A stretch of 64,000 nucleotides of DNA from Colwellia sp. Arc7-635 (GCF_003971255.1 NZ_CP034660.1:2914001-2978000); one strand, 5' to 3'; positions 1 through 9,995 are shown, counted from the stretch's first letter. Made by a program: numbers and translations. The notes: generated from the sequence alone by a model not told the origin.

Positions 1-236
1 CTAGCGATAGTCATCTATCTGCACAAGAAGAAGCCATATTTGAACAGCTTAAACAGCAGCGGGCATTATGGGCAAAAGAAAGAAATGTCCCATCATTTGT
101 TGTTTTTCATGATGCTACCTTGATGGATATCGCCAAATTAAATCCCAAAAATGCAGAGCAGCTGTTAGACATTAATGGTATTGGTAAAACAAAGCTTGAA
201 CTTTATGGGGCAAAGATTATGGCGTTATTAAACTAG
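1..236 (+). CDS. recQ: RecQ ATP-dependent DNA helicase, C-terminal end (partial)
   Basis: Frame 3 is open from the window edge to TAG at 234-236 and gives about 77 residues. The sequence fits an HRDC domain: a helix ending RALWAKERNVPSFVVF, then DATLMDIAKLNP, then LLDINGIGKTKLELYG. This order (basic helix, VPxFVVF, TLxxIA, GIGxxKLExYG) is the HRDC pattern found at the C-terminus of RecQ-type DNA helicases, where it contacts structured DNA during repair. The helicase core lies outside the window. RNase D and some UvrD-like proteins also carry HRDC, but an HRDC placed at the extreme C-terminus favours RecQ. Confidence 0.8.
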   Translation, partial: SDSHLSAQEEAIFEQLKQQRALWAKERNVPSFVVFHDATLMDIAKLNPKNAEQLLDINGIGKTKLELYGAKIMALLN

Positions 237-460
237 CCTAAATAGCACTATTATTGATATGAGCGCTGAATTTTTAATTTAATGTTTGGGTGTGTTGCTT
301 AGATCAATGTTTTGCGGCATTGAGCTAACATTACTAATGAAAGCTTATATTTAAAGTAAGCGTTCATAATGTCGATACCTATGTTACCTAGCTACTGCTG
401 TTTTGTTGTATAAGCTCATACTTATTAGCGATGTTGCAAGCTCTAGTATGATCGAAACTG

Positions 461-1816
461 CTATGCACTGGCTGAAAAAGCAATGACTTTAGGCAGTATT
501 ATCCTAAACTCACTTCCTTGTTCAAGCACACTAGTCATATCAATTGAGCCTTGCAAACTTTCTGTCATAATATTGCGGCTAATACTTAAGCCAAGCCCAG
601 TATTACCTTCACTTCGATTAGTTGTAAAAAATGGGTCAAAAAGAGCCTCTATATTTTTTTTCTCGACCCCGACACCGTTGTCTTGAATAAAAACATGAAC
701 GTTATCATTTACTTCATTAATTTTTATCGTGATGAGCTTATTATCATTAACAACATCTTTAGGAAAAGCATGAATTGAAGCATTAGTGATCAAATTAGAT
801 AACACTTGACCTAATTTACTCGTGCATGTGGTGATAATAATGGGCTGTTCAGGTAGCTCTAACTTCACTGAAATTGATTTTTTATTTAACATCGGCATCA
901 AACTATTGATCAATTCATGAATCCATGTCGAGAGTATAAACTCTCGAATATCATCAGTACTTCTATCGACCGCAACCTCTTTAAAACTGCGCACCAACTC
1001 AGCAGCCCGATGCAAATTAAAATTCATCGCTTTAACTGAAGATAAAATTGTCGTGAAACCTGAGCTTAAATCCTCTTTAGATAGGGTGCTATTATTTAAC
1101 TTTTCATGCAATTTATAGGAAGTTTCTTCAACCACTGAAGCGCCCAAAATAGCAACGCCCAATGGCGAGTTAATTTCATGCGCCACTCCAGCAACGAGTA
1201 AACCCAATGCAGCCATTTTTTCTTTAGCAATAATCTCTTTTTGTGTTAGCTCTAACTGTTTCAGCGCTGTGCTTAAAGAAGAAGTACGCTCCATCACTTT
1301 ACGCTCAAGAGACTTAGTTAGTGAATTAAGTTCTGCTTCTTTCTCCGTTCTTTCTATTTCAGCTGATATTCGACCAGCAAAAAGCTCAAAAACAGTCACA
1401 ATCACATGTTGGTTAACAATTTTATTTTCATGAAGCGCAACAATAATTCCCATCACGTCGCCTACCGAGTTATGCAGAGGTACGCCAACATAACCTTGTA
1501 TATTCATATCAATTAATAATTGGTCGTCAGGATATAAGCTACAAATATCTTGTGGGAAAATGCAAACTGAGTCGTCACCTATATCCGCACAAGGCGTTGA
1601 TGCTAATGAATATTCAAAATTATCGGCTAACTGACCTTTGGCCACTAAACTGATGGTTTTCGAGGTGTTTTTTTCGGCGTCTAGTCTTGCAATAAAAGTG
1701 TAATCGGCATCAATAAATTTATTTAATTGTAAGGTTAATTCATTAAAGAAAGCATTTCCGTAGGTTGATGAAAGACTTTTTATAATGTCAGGAAGCTGTT
1801 GCTCTAAAGTTCGCAT
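461..1816 (-). CDS. Sensor histidine kinase with GAF-like N-terminus
   Basis: This is a cytoplasmic two-component kinase with no membrane segments. A GAF-like sensor region (about residues 10-165) is followed by a coiled coil. Next come the DHp H-box HEINSPLG (about residue 215), an N-box NLITNASIHAF, a G1 box DNGVGVE and a G2 box GNTGLGLS, so the catalytic ATPase domain appears intact. The longest open frame starts at TTG 1864, inside the preceding regulator gene. I prefer ATG 1816, which lies one base after that gene's TAA (1818-1820), so the two are probably translationally coupled. The partner is the DUF3369 response regulator immediately upstream. The signal sensed is unknown. Confidence 0.85.
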   Translation of the reverse strand: MRTLEQQLPDIIKSLSSTYGNAFFNELTLQLNKFIDADYTFIARLDAEKNTSKTISLVAKGQLADNFEYSLASTPCADIGDDSVCIFPQDICSLYPDDQLLIDMNIQGYVGVPLHNSVGDVMGIIVALHENKIVNQHVIVTVFELFAGRISAEIERTEKEAELNSLTKSLERKVMERTSSLSTALKQLELTQKEIIAKEKMAALGLLVAGVAHEINSPLGVAILGASVVEETSYKLHEKLNNSTLSKEDLSSGFTTILSSVKAMNFNLHRAAELVRSFKEVAVDRSTDDIREFILSTWIHELINSLMPMLNKKSISVKLELPEQPIIITTCTSKLGQVLSNLITNASIHAFPKDVVNDNKLITIKINEVNDNVHVFIQDNGVGVEKKNIEALFDPFFTTNRSEGNTGLGLSISRNIMTESLQGSIDMTSVLEQGSEFRIILPKVIAFSASA

Positions 1817-1817
1817 C

Positions 1818-2768
1818 TTAAGTTTTATCCTGGCACGATGACTTAGATGATATGAGGTTTTCAATCGTTATCACAACATTGGTTACATACAATGCTAATA
1901 ATTTTTCTGCTGTAGTAGACAACGCTTGCTCTGTTTTTAAAATAAAAACACTTTCCGTATTTTTTTGTGACAGATAATAATAGCCATAAATATTTTCTTC
2001 TTTGCTATTTTTTTTCGAGAGCAAAGTCCGTTCAGACAAAGCTTTAAAAATAATCGGTTCATTTTCATCTGCATCAATGAAATACGCTTCATCAGCTTCA
2101 AGAACAATATCCCATTTATCGTTTGCTGTGCTCGTGATAGCTTTAGTAAAACCCTGTAAACCTGTGACCAAGAATTGCGCATGACTCATATTAAATATGC
2201 TCGCAATTTGCGTTAAAATACCTTTAGATAACGTGAATACATTATCGATTTGATTCATATTTGTAATGGCAGAAATAACGACTTCTAGACCTTTTTGATA
2301 GTTCTGAATACGCATTAAGTCACGGTACGATCTCAAAGCAATATATATGCTCTGTTTTAAATGATTTACCGTCATACTCACTTTTGCAATATAACCATCA
2401 ATATCGTAATTTTTAAAAATATCATGCTCAGATGCTGTACCGGGTTGTCCTGTTCTCAATACGATACGTGTATAGGTGTTTTTCAATTCATTACGTAAGA
2501 AATTCGTAATTTGCAAACCTGCATCGTCTGATTCCATCACCACATCCAACAATACCAACGCAACATCATCGTTTTCTAAAAAGTATTGTTTAGCCTGCGT
2601 AGCCGAGTACAAATTAACAAATTGAATATCTTTACCTTCAAACTGGAAACCTGATAGCGATAATTGCGTAATGTTATGAACTTCGGGGTCGTCATCAACA
2701 ATGACAATTTTCCACTGTGATATTGACTTAGCCTTAGGGGTTTCTTCGTTTTCGATTAACCAATCCAT
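1818..2768 (-). CDS. Response regulator with DUF3369 domain
   Basis: The N-terminal receiver domain (about residues 18-150) has the acidic pocket IVDDDP, the phospho-acceptor Asp in LVLLDVVM and the switch segment LRTGQPG. The rest (about 160-310) matches the DUF3369 type of GAF-like output domain, with no DNA-binding or enzymatic motif. Such regulators normally pair with an adjacent cytoplasmic histidine kinase, as here. The start ATG 2768 has an AAGGA ribosome site. With no effector domain, output may be through protein contact or feedback on the kinase (inference). Confidence 0.82.
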   Translation of the reverse strand: MDWLIENEETPKAKSISQWKIVIVDDDPEVHNITQLSLSGFQFEGKDIQFVNLYSATQAKQYFLENDDVALVLLDVVMESDDAGLQITNFLRNELKNTYTRIVLRTGQPGTASEHDIFKNYDIDGYIAKVSMTVNHLKQSIYIALRSYRDLMRIQNYQKGLEVVISAITNMNQIDNVFTLSKGILTQIASIFNMSHAQFLVTGLQGFTKAITSTANDKWDIVLEADEAYFIDADENEPIIFKALSERTLLSKKNSKEENIYGYYYLSQKNTESVFILKTEQALSTTAEKLLALYVTNVVITIENLISSKSSCQDKT

Positions 2769-3033
2769 AGTAGTTTAATTCCTTAACAATTATCGCAATG
2801 AAAAAACACAAGAAAATACAGTTATAGCAATAAGATACTAGATTTTCAAACAGTTCTATTACTCTTACAACAACACTAGCATAGATATGAAATAAACACT
2901 GCTAACTCAACTCATATGGAGAAAATTATAATACCTAGAACACTCTTTATTTTATAGATAACAATGAATAGCCTGATAAACCTCATAACAATGCCAATAT
3001 AAAAAATTTATCTGCATGCTTATATTGTTATTT
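2769..3033. other. Intergenic region
   Basis: About 265 AT-rich bases between the response regulator start and the acyltransferase stop. It should hold the promoter of the minus-strand two-component pair. I see no clear hairpin or operator. Confidence 0.4.
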
Positions 3034-4176
3034 TCATGAATCAGAAATCACGGCTACCTTTGTTTTATTTGGCTTTAAGCCAAACATAAAGCGCAAAACG
3101 TTAAACGGTTTAATGATATAAAAGCAAATTAAGCTTGTGACGATAAATGATAAACCAAACAGAGACATTATTTTAATCGGTATAGATGTTTGCCAAGTAA
3201 TGACATAAAAACCAATAACAACAATCACTGTTTGGTGAAAGATATAGAATGGATAAATTAGCTCATTACTCAGGTGAAGCCACTTAGGCGTTTTTGCTAA
3301 ATAATACTGGGCATAACCTAAAATAGTTAACAACGCAGACCATGCAACCAAACAACAAACTAACCACCAAATTGACCAGCGAGCATCTAACGACAAATAT
3401 TCACTAAGATCTGGTGAATAATAGTATGCATAAAAAATGATCGTACTTAGCGATAATATAATTAAATTGCAAAGGCGTTGCTCACGAATAGCTTGCCAAA
3501 TATTATTATTGCGAATAAAGATCATGCCAGAGATAAAAAACACAAAGTAATACATTGATGAAGATAAGTTTTCAATTTTATTATCATCACTTGGAAACAT
3601 TAAAGAAAAGTATATTTTCACAGAAATGAGTACAACAACTAATAGAAATAAACCACCTTTGAATTTGGCAAGCTTTTCTACACTACTGACAACCGAGGAT
3701 CCAAGTCTAGAATGGAAAATAAAATTAAGTGGAATAGCGAGCAGAGCGAAAACAAAGAGGTACTCTATAAACCAGAGGTGGTTGGTTTCAAAATTTAACG
3801 CAAGTTTTGGAAATTCTTGCCAATATGATTGAAATTTATCAATATTTTCGATGTAAGTCTGTGGAGGAACAATTAACAGTGAACCAATAAGAAGAGGAAT
3901 TAACAGCCGGGTCACTTTATCTAAGGTAAACTTTTTAGCGCTTACTTTTGATAGTAAAATAACACTACCGACTCCAGAGATAAAAAATAAGATAGGCAGC
4001 CTAAATTGTTCAAAATACACCATAATGTCATCGAGTAACTTACTCGATTCACTATTCATAATATGCCAACCATCGCCATTAAAAGGCATACAGACATGAT
4101 GAAGGAATACGGCAAAAATCAATATAACTCTTAACCAGTCTAATTCCGATAATCTCACCGTGTTCTTCAATCCCAT
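3034..4176 (-). CDS. Acyltransferase 3 family integral membrane protein
   Basis: A 380-residue polytopic membrane protein of the acyltransferase-3 family, which O-acylates sugars, glucans or other envelope substrates. The N-terminus has the family signature LDWLRVILIFAVFLHH, including the conserved Arg and paired His. A FEQFRLPILFFISG segment follows, as in OpgC/MdoC-like proteins, then about ten hydrophobic helices. Length is normal for the OpgC-like branch. ATG 4176 is preceded by AAGGAT. No glucan-biosynthesis genes lie nearby, so the substrate is unknown. A decayed copy of the gene's 5' end and leader lies 5.6 kb away at 9710-9905. Confidence 0.8.
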   Translation of the reverse strand: MGLKNTVRLSELDWLRVILIFAVFLHHVCMPFNGDGWHIMNSESSKLLDDIMVYFEQFRLPILFFISGVGSVILLSKVSAKKFTLDKVTRLLIPLLIGSLLIVPPQTYIENIDKFQSYWQEFPKLALNFETNHLWFIEYLFVFALLAIPLNFIFHSRLGSSVVSSVEKLAKFKGGLFLLVVVLISVKIYFSLMFPSDDNKIENLSSSMYYFVFFISGMIFIRNNNIWQAIREQRLCNLIILSLSTIIFYAYYYSPDLSEYLSLDARWSIWWLVCCLVAWSALLTILGYAQYYLAKTPKWLHLSNELIYPFYIFHQTVIVVIGFYVITWQTSIPIKIMSLFGLSFIVTSLICFYIIKPFNVLRFMFGLKPNKTKVAVISDS

Positions 4177-4507
4177 TTAATATCCTTATACTTATACTTA
4201 GAAGTTACTAACGATGTTAGCGCTTATAGAGATAACTCGTCTGATAAATATCACTATCATACAACAATCTAGAATCTTATTATTTCCATAAAAAAAGGAT
4301 TAACTAGAACACTCACTTTAGATAAAGTATCACAATATTGACAGGAAAAGTTCAATCTCAATAAAATGTTACCGCTGTTTACAACGCTTAATACTACTGC
4401 ACTAATACTTCATTCAGTTGTGCCCAACAACATACTTTCTAGACAAGTCTGCTTTCAGCGTAAGCTTAAAACTAAGCTGTGGAATAAAACGCTTATGGAT
4501 TTGATTT

Positions 4508-4726
4508 TTAGCTAATCACATTTACGTCAATACTTATTCAATGGCTTATATTTTTTCGTCGTTTTAAGGGTTTATGTTCGCCGTAGTCACTCAAGGTTTA
4601 TTCTCGGCCAATCGCACCATGAAATTTTGTTCTAAATTCAGTGATGATAATTAACCAATGCTCAGCTGGTATGTTTAAACGTTAAAGGGTTTCTCGCTGG
4701 CTTTGTTCGATAAAACTAAATTTGTC
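4508..4726 (-). pseudogene. Decayed ORF remnant, possibly transposase C-terminus
   Basis: One minus-strand frame reads for 73 codons with protein-like composition, for example IPAEHWLIIITEFRTKF and YGEHKPLKRRKNISH, interrupted by three internal stops before a final TAA. The basic, His-rich tail looks like the C-terminus of a transposase, but I cannot name a family from sequence alone. There is no start or intact upstream portion. It may equally be a chance frame. Confidence 0.3.
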
Positions 4727-4823
4727 TGCTCAAGTGTATGTTTCAAAGCGTTTACCAACTATTTGTCATTAAATATATACGATCCACAATATTTCCCACT
4801 TATTGCTATTGATATCACCAATA

Positions 4824-4842
4824 AAAATCATTATCATTCGCG
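4824..4842. promoter_or_regulatory. Fur-box-like operator
   Basis: AAATCATTATCATTCGCG lies about 40 bp before the receptor ATG and matches the ATCATTATCATT core of the Fur consensus. It fits iron-repressed control of the downstream receptor/PepSY operon. Location and sequence are seen; Fur binding is inferred. Confidence 0.6.
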
Positions 4843-4876
4843 AATAAGAGAATCTTAACTATATGGACAACATTCA

Positions 4877-7290
4877 ATGCGTTTTAAACTTAAAGCAACA
4901 TGGCCTATTTCAGTAGCTGTAGCGACTGCTTTAGCAAGTGTCTCTTCTCCAATTTTAGCGAATGACAACGATGATACTACTGCTTTAAAAGAAGCAAATA
5001 TTGAGAGAATTACTGTTTACGGTAGACACAACCAACTGATTTTGGAATCAGGAACAGCAACTAAATCAAATATGACATTGATGCAAACACCTGCAGCGGT
5101 AGTCGTGGTAGATGAACTACTATTTACTGAACAAGCTGGTGCAACATTACAAGAAAGTTTGCGCAATGTGAGTGGTTTATCGCAAGACGGTAACAACTAC
5201 GGTGTAGGTGATAACTTAGCGATACGAGGCTTGGGTGTAAACTACGCATACGACGGCATGTATGGTGGTGCTGATTTAGATAATAGCTACAACCCTACCC
5301 GTTCAATGACCAATATTGAAAGTGTTGAAGTGCTAAAAGGTCCAGCAACAGGCTTATATGGTATGGGCTCTGCTGGTGGTGTAATTAACCTAATAGAGAA
5401 AAAGCCTCAACAAGACGCTGCTTATGAAATACAAGCTGTTTTAGGGCAATGGAATAATTATGGCGTAATGCTTGATGCTACTGCTGGGTTAACAGAAGAT
5501 AGCGCATATCGTATAGTTGCTAACTATGAAACTTCAGATGGATATCGTGGCTTAAGCTCAGAACGTTCTGAGCTTTACGCGTCTTTGAGCCACGCTTTTT
5601 CTAATGATAACACCATACTTTTCTCTGCAGCATTTATTGACGATGCCGTGCAAGTTGACTCAATTGGCGACCCAGTACGTTTAATCGACTTAAGCTTGAT
5701 AAACTCACCCTCAGGTACTATTACCGCCGATAACTTACCCAACGGTGACGTTAATGGTGGTGGCTTACAGTTAACTGACGAACAACGTCAGAGCCTTGCA
5801 AATAGTTTAAGCGCCACAGATGGTTGGCAGCCAATTAATCTGGGAGATAATGGATTAATCTCGCCAATTTCTACCCCAAATGAAGGTAAAGAGCTGAGAA
5901 TAAAAATTCGTCAAAACATTAATTTTTCTGACGACTGGTCGCTGAATCATCAATTACAGTATCGTCGTTATTCAACTGATTATATTCGTCAAACATCAGC
6001 ATTTAATTATATTTATCATGATCGCAATGGCACAATCAATCTTGATCCCAGAGCACCTTTAGTCATTAATGATGAGTTGTACCCTTATGCTGCCCGTCGT
6101 CAAGAATATCGAAAAATTAATGCTGACGAAACAACGTTACAGTACTTTGCTGATTTGTCTAATACATGGGACTTGGGTAGCCTTAGAGGGGAACACTTAC
6201 TAAGTGCAAATTACGAAAAACGTGATATGGAATATCAACAGCACTCGATTTGGGATGCTGATGATAGCAGAAGTGATCCTGTTCCTTATATCTTAGATAT
6301 TCGTAATCCAAATTGGCCAACAGGTAGCTTTGAAGATTACAACCCATCGCTGCGGAGTAAATACGATAAATCTGCCACGGCTTGGGGAATAAGTTTACAA
6401 GAAGTCGTTTACTTTAACGAAGCGCTAACCGCGCGAGTAGGCGGTGCTTTTAGTAAAGTTAAACAAACGTATCAAAATCAATTCAGTGACGGTAACCCTG
6501 AATTTGATGCTAATGATGATGGCTTTACTTATAACTTAGGGCTTAATTATAAAATATCTGAGAATTTCGCCACCTTCATTAATCACTCTAAAGGTCGAAC
6601 GGCATATAGTGTTTTAGGGAGCTTAAACGAAACAGACAATCGTCCTGATTCTGAGTCAACATCATGGGATTTAGGTGTACGCTTTATCGCCTTAAACGAC
6701 GATTTACTCGCATCGCTTGTATTTTTTGACACAGCACGTACTAACATTCGTTATAGCAATCCTTTGTTTGAAGATGATCCAGCGGACTCCGCTTATAATA
6801 TCGATGTGCCTGAGTATTATTATGATGAACAAGACAGTACTCAAGGTATAGAGATGGACGTTAATTTTATGATTAACGAACAGTGGTCTATGAACTTCAA
6901 CGCCACCTATCAAGAACCCGTCACCGAGCCTGGCAATAATGCCTCTAGTCTGGAAGATGAAAAAACAAAGGGTATCGCCGAAAAATTTGCAAGTATCTGG
7001 ACCAGTTATCAATATAAGTTCGAGGGCTTCCTAACCCGGTTAAATTCAGTTTAGGTATGACTTACGAAGATGAGCGATCTATTTCGGCCTCAGCATTTGG
7101 TATTAACTATGCAATCGTTGAAGCCTATACGGTTTGGGACAGTGCAATAAGTTATGAAGGTAAAGAGTGGACCGTTCAGCTTAATCTAAAGAATCTGACT
7201 GACGAAACTTACTACAGCAAAGCTATGTACCTAGGCGGCTTGCCCGGCGAAAGCAGAAACGCTAAGTTAACTGCAACTTATAGCTTTTAA
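4877..7290 (+). pseudogene. TonB-dependent siderophore receptor, frameshifted near the 3' end
   Basis: This is an outer-membrane iron-siderophore receptor split over two frames. A signal peptide (about residues 1-28) precedes a plug domain with LAIRGLG, SVEVLKGPATGLYG and GGVINL, then a long beta-barrel. The first frame stops at TAG 7052-7054. The second frame carries the missing barrel end, GLPNPVKFSLGMTYEDERS, then KNLTDETYYS and the terminal aromatic motif LTATYSF, ending at TAA 7288-7290. The switch lies near 7018-7025 and would be repaired by one extra base (for example TTCCGA instead of TTCGA). Either the gene is inactivated, since the barrel cannot close without its last strands, or this is a sequencing error. 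No slippery heptamer is seen there. It leads an iron-uptake operon. Confidence 0.85.
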
Positions 7291-7307
7291 ATGCATTTAG
7301 TTTACAC

Positions 7308-7589
7308 ATGAAAAACAAACTCGATGTTTTTTTTCGCACAATAGCCGCCATTATTGGCGGCTATATTGTGTCGATCACTTTTAGCATTTCTTTTGTATCC
7401 GTGCTTGTATGGTGGCAAGCATGCGAACAAAGTGAAGCCGTTATGGTAGCAACTATGCTGAGCTATATTGTCTATTTCATCGTTATTATTATGAGTTTTT
7501 CACGTAAAAGCTCATGGTTACTTTGGCGCGATATTTTGCTGAGCATTAGCTTTTTATATGGAATTTTTGGGTTGATGAAATTATTATGA
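7308..7589 (+). CDS. DUF3649-type small membrane protein, iron-uptake associated
   Basis: A 93-residue protein with about three hydrophobic helices and the motif RTIAAIIGGYIVS near the N-terminus. It resembles the DUF3649 family of small inner-membrane proteins found beside PepSY-TM proteins and siderophore receptors. Its molecular role is unknown. Its last codons overlap the start of the PepSY gene by four bases (ATGA, 7586-7589), which indicates translational coupling. Confidence 0.65.
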   Translation: MKNKLDVFFRTIAAIIGGYIVSITFSISFVSVLVWWQACEQSEAVMVATMLSYIVYFIVIIMSFSRKSSWLLWRDILLSISFLYGIFGLMKLL

Positions 7590-9115
7590 AACCTGACTTT
7601 AGACGATCGATGATTTGGCTGCATACTTATTCAGGTTTGGTCATTGGCTGGTTATTATTTACCATTTTTTTAACCGGTACGCTGAGTTATTTTAACCCAG
7701 AAATCACCCAATGGATGAAGCCTGAATTAACGCATGTATCATCAAATAACAACATGGTTAATCGCTCACTTAACCAGCTACATAAAAGAGGCATAGATGC
7801 CGACAGATGGCGTATTTATTTACCTGATAATAGAAACCAACATTGGTCTATTCAATGGAGTCATGGTAGAAAAAGGCAAAGTCTGAGTTTAGGACCTAAT
7901 GAAGGTGAACTAGTAACGCCTAGAGAGTCAGCAGGTGGAAACTTTTTTCGGGTATTTCATTACACACTACAACTGCGCGGATATGGTGGCCGATACATAG
8001 CCGGTATAGCAGCAATGTTCATGATAGTAGCCATATTTAGTGGCATTTTTACTCATCGCCGTTTTTTTCGAGACTTTTTTACGCTACGTTTATCTAAATT
8101 GTCAAAAACCTTAACTGATTTTCATGCTATTGCTGGTGTAGTGACTATTCCATTTTGTTTAATGATTTGTACCAGTGGCATTATGATCTACGCGGTAATG
8201 TATATGCCATTCAGTGCCGAACAATATGCAGGTAGTGAAAGAGACTTAAGCAAAACACTCAGCCCCGGTTTAGTAGAAATAAATAAAAATACCCGACACC
8301 AATCCCCTATTCGTGACTTTGCTGTCATACAGCGCCAAATTAAAGAGCAATGGCCTGGAGAGCAGCAAATTCGACGAATTACGTTTGAACAACCTTTTAG
8401 TCAAGATGGGCGTATTATTGTCGACAGGATCAAAGATTTAACCGTATCTAGTCAATCAGAGCGTTTAGTGTTTTCGTCTCACAGCGGAGAGGCTTTAATG
8501 GGTTATCCGCAAGCAAGTACAGCAACCCAAGTTAGGCGTGTTTTTTTTGGTTTACATGAAGCCCATTTTGCCGATATTGGTTTACGTTGGTTATTGTTTT
8601 TACTGGGACTGCTATCCAGTGCGCTTATTGCCACCGGATTAATTATTTGGTTAAACAAACGTCTTGAAAAAGTAAAGCAACGTCATATTGGACACTTTAT
8701 TGTCGAACGCTTAAATATCACCACTATTGCTGGTTTACCCTTAGCCATAGCGGCCTATTTTATTGGCAATAGATTATTACCCCTTGATATAGCAAACAGA
8801 GCCAACACTGAGGTACAGGTGTTTTTAATCGCTTGGTTAATCTGCTTGTTGCACAGCCTTTTACGTCCGGCAAAAAAAGCATGGATTGAACAACTATTGC
8901 TTGGAGCGATAGCTTATTATTTATTACCGATACTAGATATTTATCAAAACAGTCAATTGATGAAAAATGCCATATTAAATGCTAATTATACTTATCTGAC
9001 CTTCAATATTTTCATTTTATTTACCGGTTTCGCGTTAATGAAAACAGCTTTCTGGTTAAGAGGAAAAAATTCAACTCATGAACACTCAAATACCAAAGTA
9101 GCCAAACAATGTTAG
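7586..9115 (+). CDS. PepSY-associated TM protein, iron-uptake related reductase/transport family
   Basis: A 509-residue inner-membrane protein of the PepSY-TM (PiuB-like) family. An N-terminal helix with RSMIWLHTYSGLVIGWLLF and an early His is followed by a periplasmic PepSY-like region and several further helices (about 150-175, 190-215, 345-370, 390-500). Conserved-looking His residues include FHAIAG and FGLHEAHF. Family members sit beside ferric-siderophore receptors and are thought to help release or reduce iron, but the chemistry is not settled. It overlaps both neighbours (4 and 7 bases), a tight operon. Confidence 0.8.
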   Translation: MKPDFRRSMIWLHTYSGLVIGWLLFTIFLTGTLSYFNPEITQWMKPELTHVSSNNNMVNRSLNQLHKRGIDADRWRIYLPDNRNQHWSIQWSHGRKRQSLSLGPNEGELVTPRESAGGNFFRVFHYTLQLRGYGGRYIAGIAAMFMIVAIFSGIFTHRRFFRDFFTLRLSKLSKTLTDFHAIAGVVTIPFCLMICTSGIMIYAVMYMPFSAEQYAGSERDLSKTLSPGLVEINKNTRHQSPIRDFAVIQRQIKEQWPGEQQIRRITFEQPFSQDGRIIVDRIKDLTVSSQSERLVFSSHSGEALMGYPQASTATQVRRVFFGLHEAHFADIGLRWLLFLLGLLSSALIATGLIIWLNKRLEKVKQRHIGHFIVERLNITTIAGLPLAIAAYFIGNRLLPLDIANRANTEVQVFLIAWLICLLHSLLRPAKKAWIEQLLLGAIAYYLLPILDIYQNSQLMKNAILNANYTYLTFNIFILFTGFALMKTAFWLRGKNSTHEHSNTKVAKQC

Positions 9116-9381
9116 TCAGTATAATTGCACAGGCAATGGGTTTGATATGTTTATCTTTAGCAATGAATAAACATTTTAAACTAGTTTTTAACAGCAATCC
9201 CACTTCAATAGTCAGCTTGGTATTAACATTATCAGGTTGGTTGCTGATCAGTTTATCCATTTTATTAGTTGTGCTGCTTAGCAGCCATATTAGTATTGCG
9301 GTTATCTATTGGTTAGCTATTTTATCCATCAATATATTGCTCTTAACACTAATACATTGTCGATTTTCTTTAAGAAAATAA
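9109..9381 (+). CDS. DUF3325-like small membrane protein
   Basis: A 90-residue, almost entirely hydrophobic protein with three predicted membrane helices. Size, position after a PepSY-TM gene and the SLAMNKHFK motif fit DUF3325, a family of unknown function in iron-uptake operons. The start ATG overlaps the previous stop region by 7 bases. It is the last gene of the operon. Confidence 0.6.
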   Translation: MLVSIIAQAMGLICLSLAMNKHFKLVFNSNPTSIVSLVLTLSGWLLISLSILLVVLLSSHISIAVIYWLAILSINILLLTLIHCRFSLRK

Positions 9382-9550
9382 TCATTAGGATTAATCTATA
9401 ATCGCTTGGAGGTAATCACACCCTGTCGCTGTGAATTATCTATAAAAAGTCAATAAAAGTAATATTTTACTCGATATCTCATCAATGAAACATCACAAAA
9501 TTAACAGTAAAAGTTCGAGCTTAATGTCAGCGATAGCACGGTTAACAATG

Positions 9551-9710
9551 TTTATTGGTATTGCTTTAGAGTTTTGATTAACTAAGGTATACATTTTTAA
9601 CACTAACGTAAAAGTAAATTAATTTGAATATTTTCATATGATTATGTAGATATATGGTTATGTAGTTATGTAGTTATGTAAAAATCATTATGTGTGGCCT
9701 GATAGGGATT
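9551..9710 (+). repeat. Non-coding repeat, copy 1 (with octamer array)
   Basis: Similar to 10607-10733 in the same orientation. Shared blocks include TTTATTGGTATTGC, GTTTTGATTAACTAAG, TTAACACT.ACGTAAAAG and the end CCTGATAGGGATT. Copy 1 is longer because of repeated TTATGTAG units near 9655-9680. No protein is encoded. Confidence 0.65.
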
Positions 9711-9905
9711 GATGAAGGTATACGGCAAAAATCAATATAACTCTTAACCAATCTAATTCCGAAAATATCACCGTGTTCTTCAATCCCTTTGATATCCTTA
9801 TAATTAGAAGTTATTAACGATGTTGTCGCTTATAAAAGTATTATAAAGCGTCTGATAGATTGTAATATCGCACAACGATTGATTGTTTTATTACGGCCAT
9901 GAAAT
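9710..9905 (-). pseudogene. Decayed duplicate of acyltransferase 5' end and leader
   Basis: This stretch matches 4097-4300, including GGCAAAAATCAATATAACTC, the region of the ATG and the leader TTAGAAGTTA.TAACGATGTT. It covers only about the first 25 codons plus upstream sequence and carries substitutions and small indels, so it is a remnant. The break coincides with the end of repeat copy 1. Confidence 0.7.
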
Positions 9906-9995
9906 AACCCACACCACACTAAATAATTGTAATATAAACCTAAAAAGCCATTCGACACAGAGAAAAACATCATCACAGTCAGCTTTACTTGCAGG

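Larger units (their letters stand above)
4177..4876. other. 700-bp gene-free region with a decayed ORF and iron promoter
   Basis: The left end (to about 4300) is the acyltransferase leader, which is duplicated at 9710-9905. The middle holds a degenerate minus-strand reading frame (4508-4726). The right end carries a Fur-like box just before the receptor gene. I see no intact gene. Confidence 0.5.
9382..9995. other. 614-bp gene-free accessory region
   Basis: No intact ORF. It contains one copy of a non-coding repeat (9551-9710), including a short tandem array of TTATGTAG around 9655-9680. Abutting it is a decayed duplicate of the acyltransferase leader and first codons (9710-9905). Confidence 0.6.

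Noticed and set aside
7010-7060. Programmed frameshift in the siderophore receptor
   Set aside because: No slippery heptamer or stimulator is seen; receptors of this family are not known to use one.
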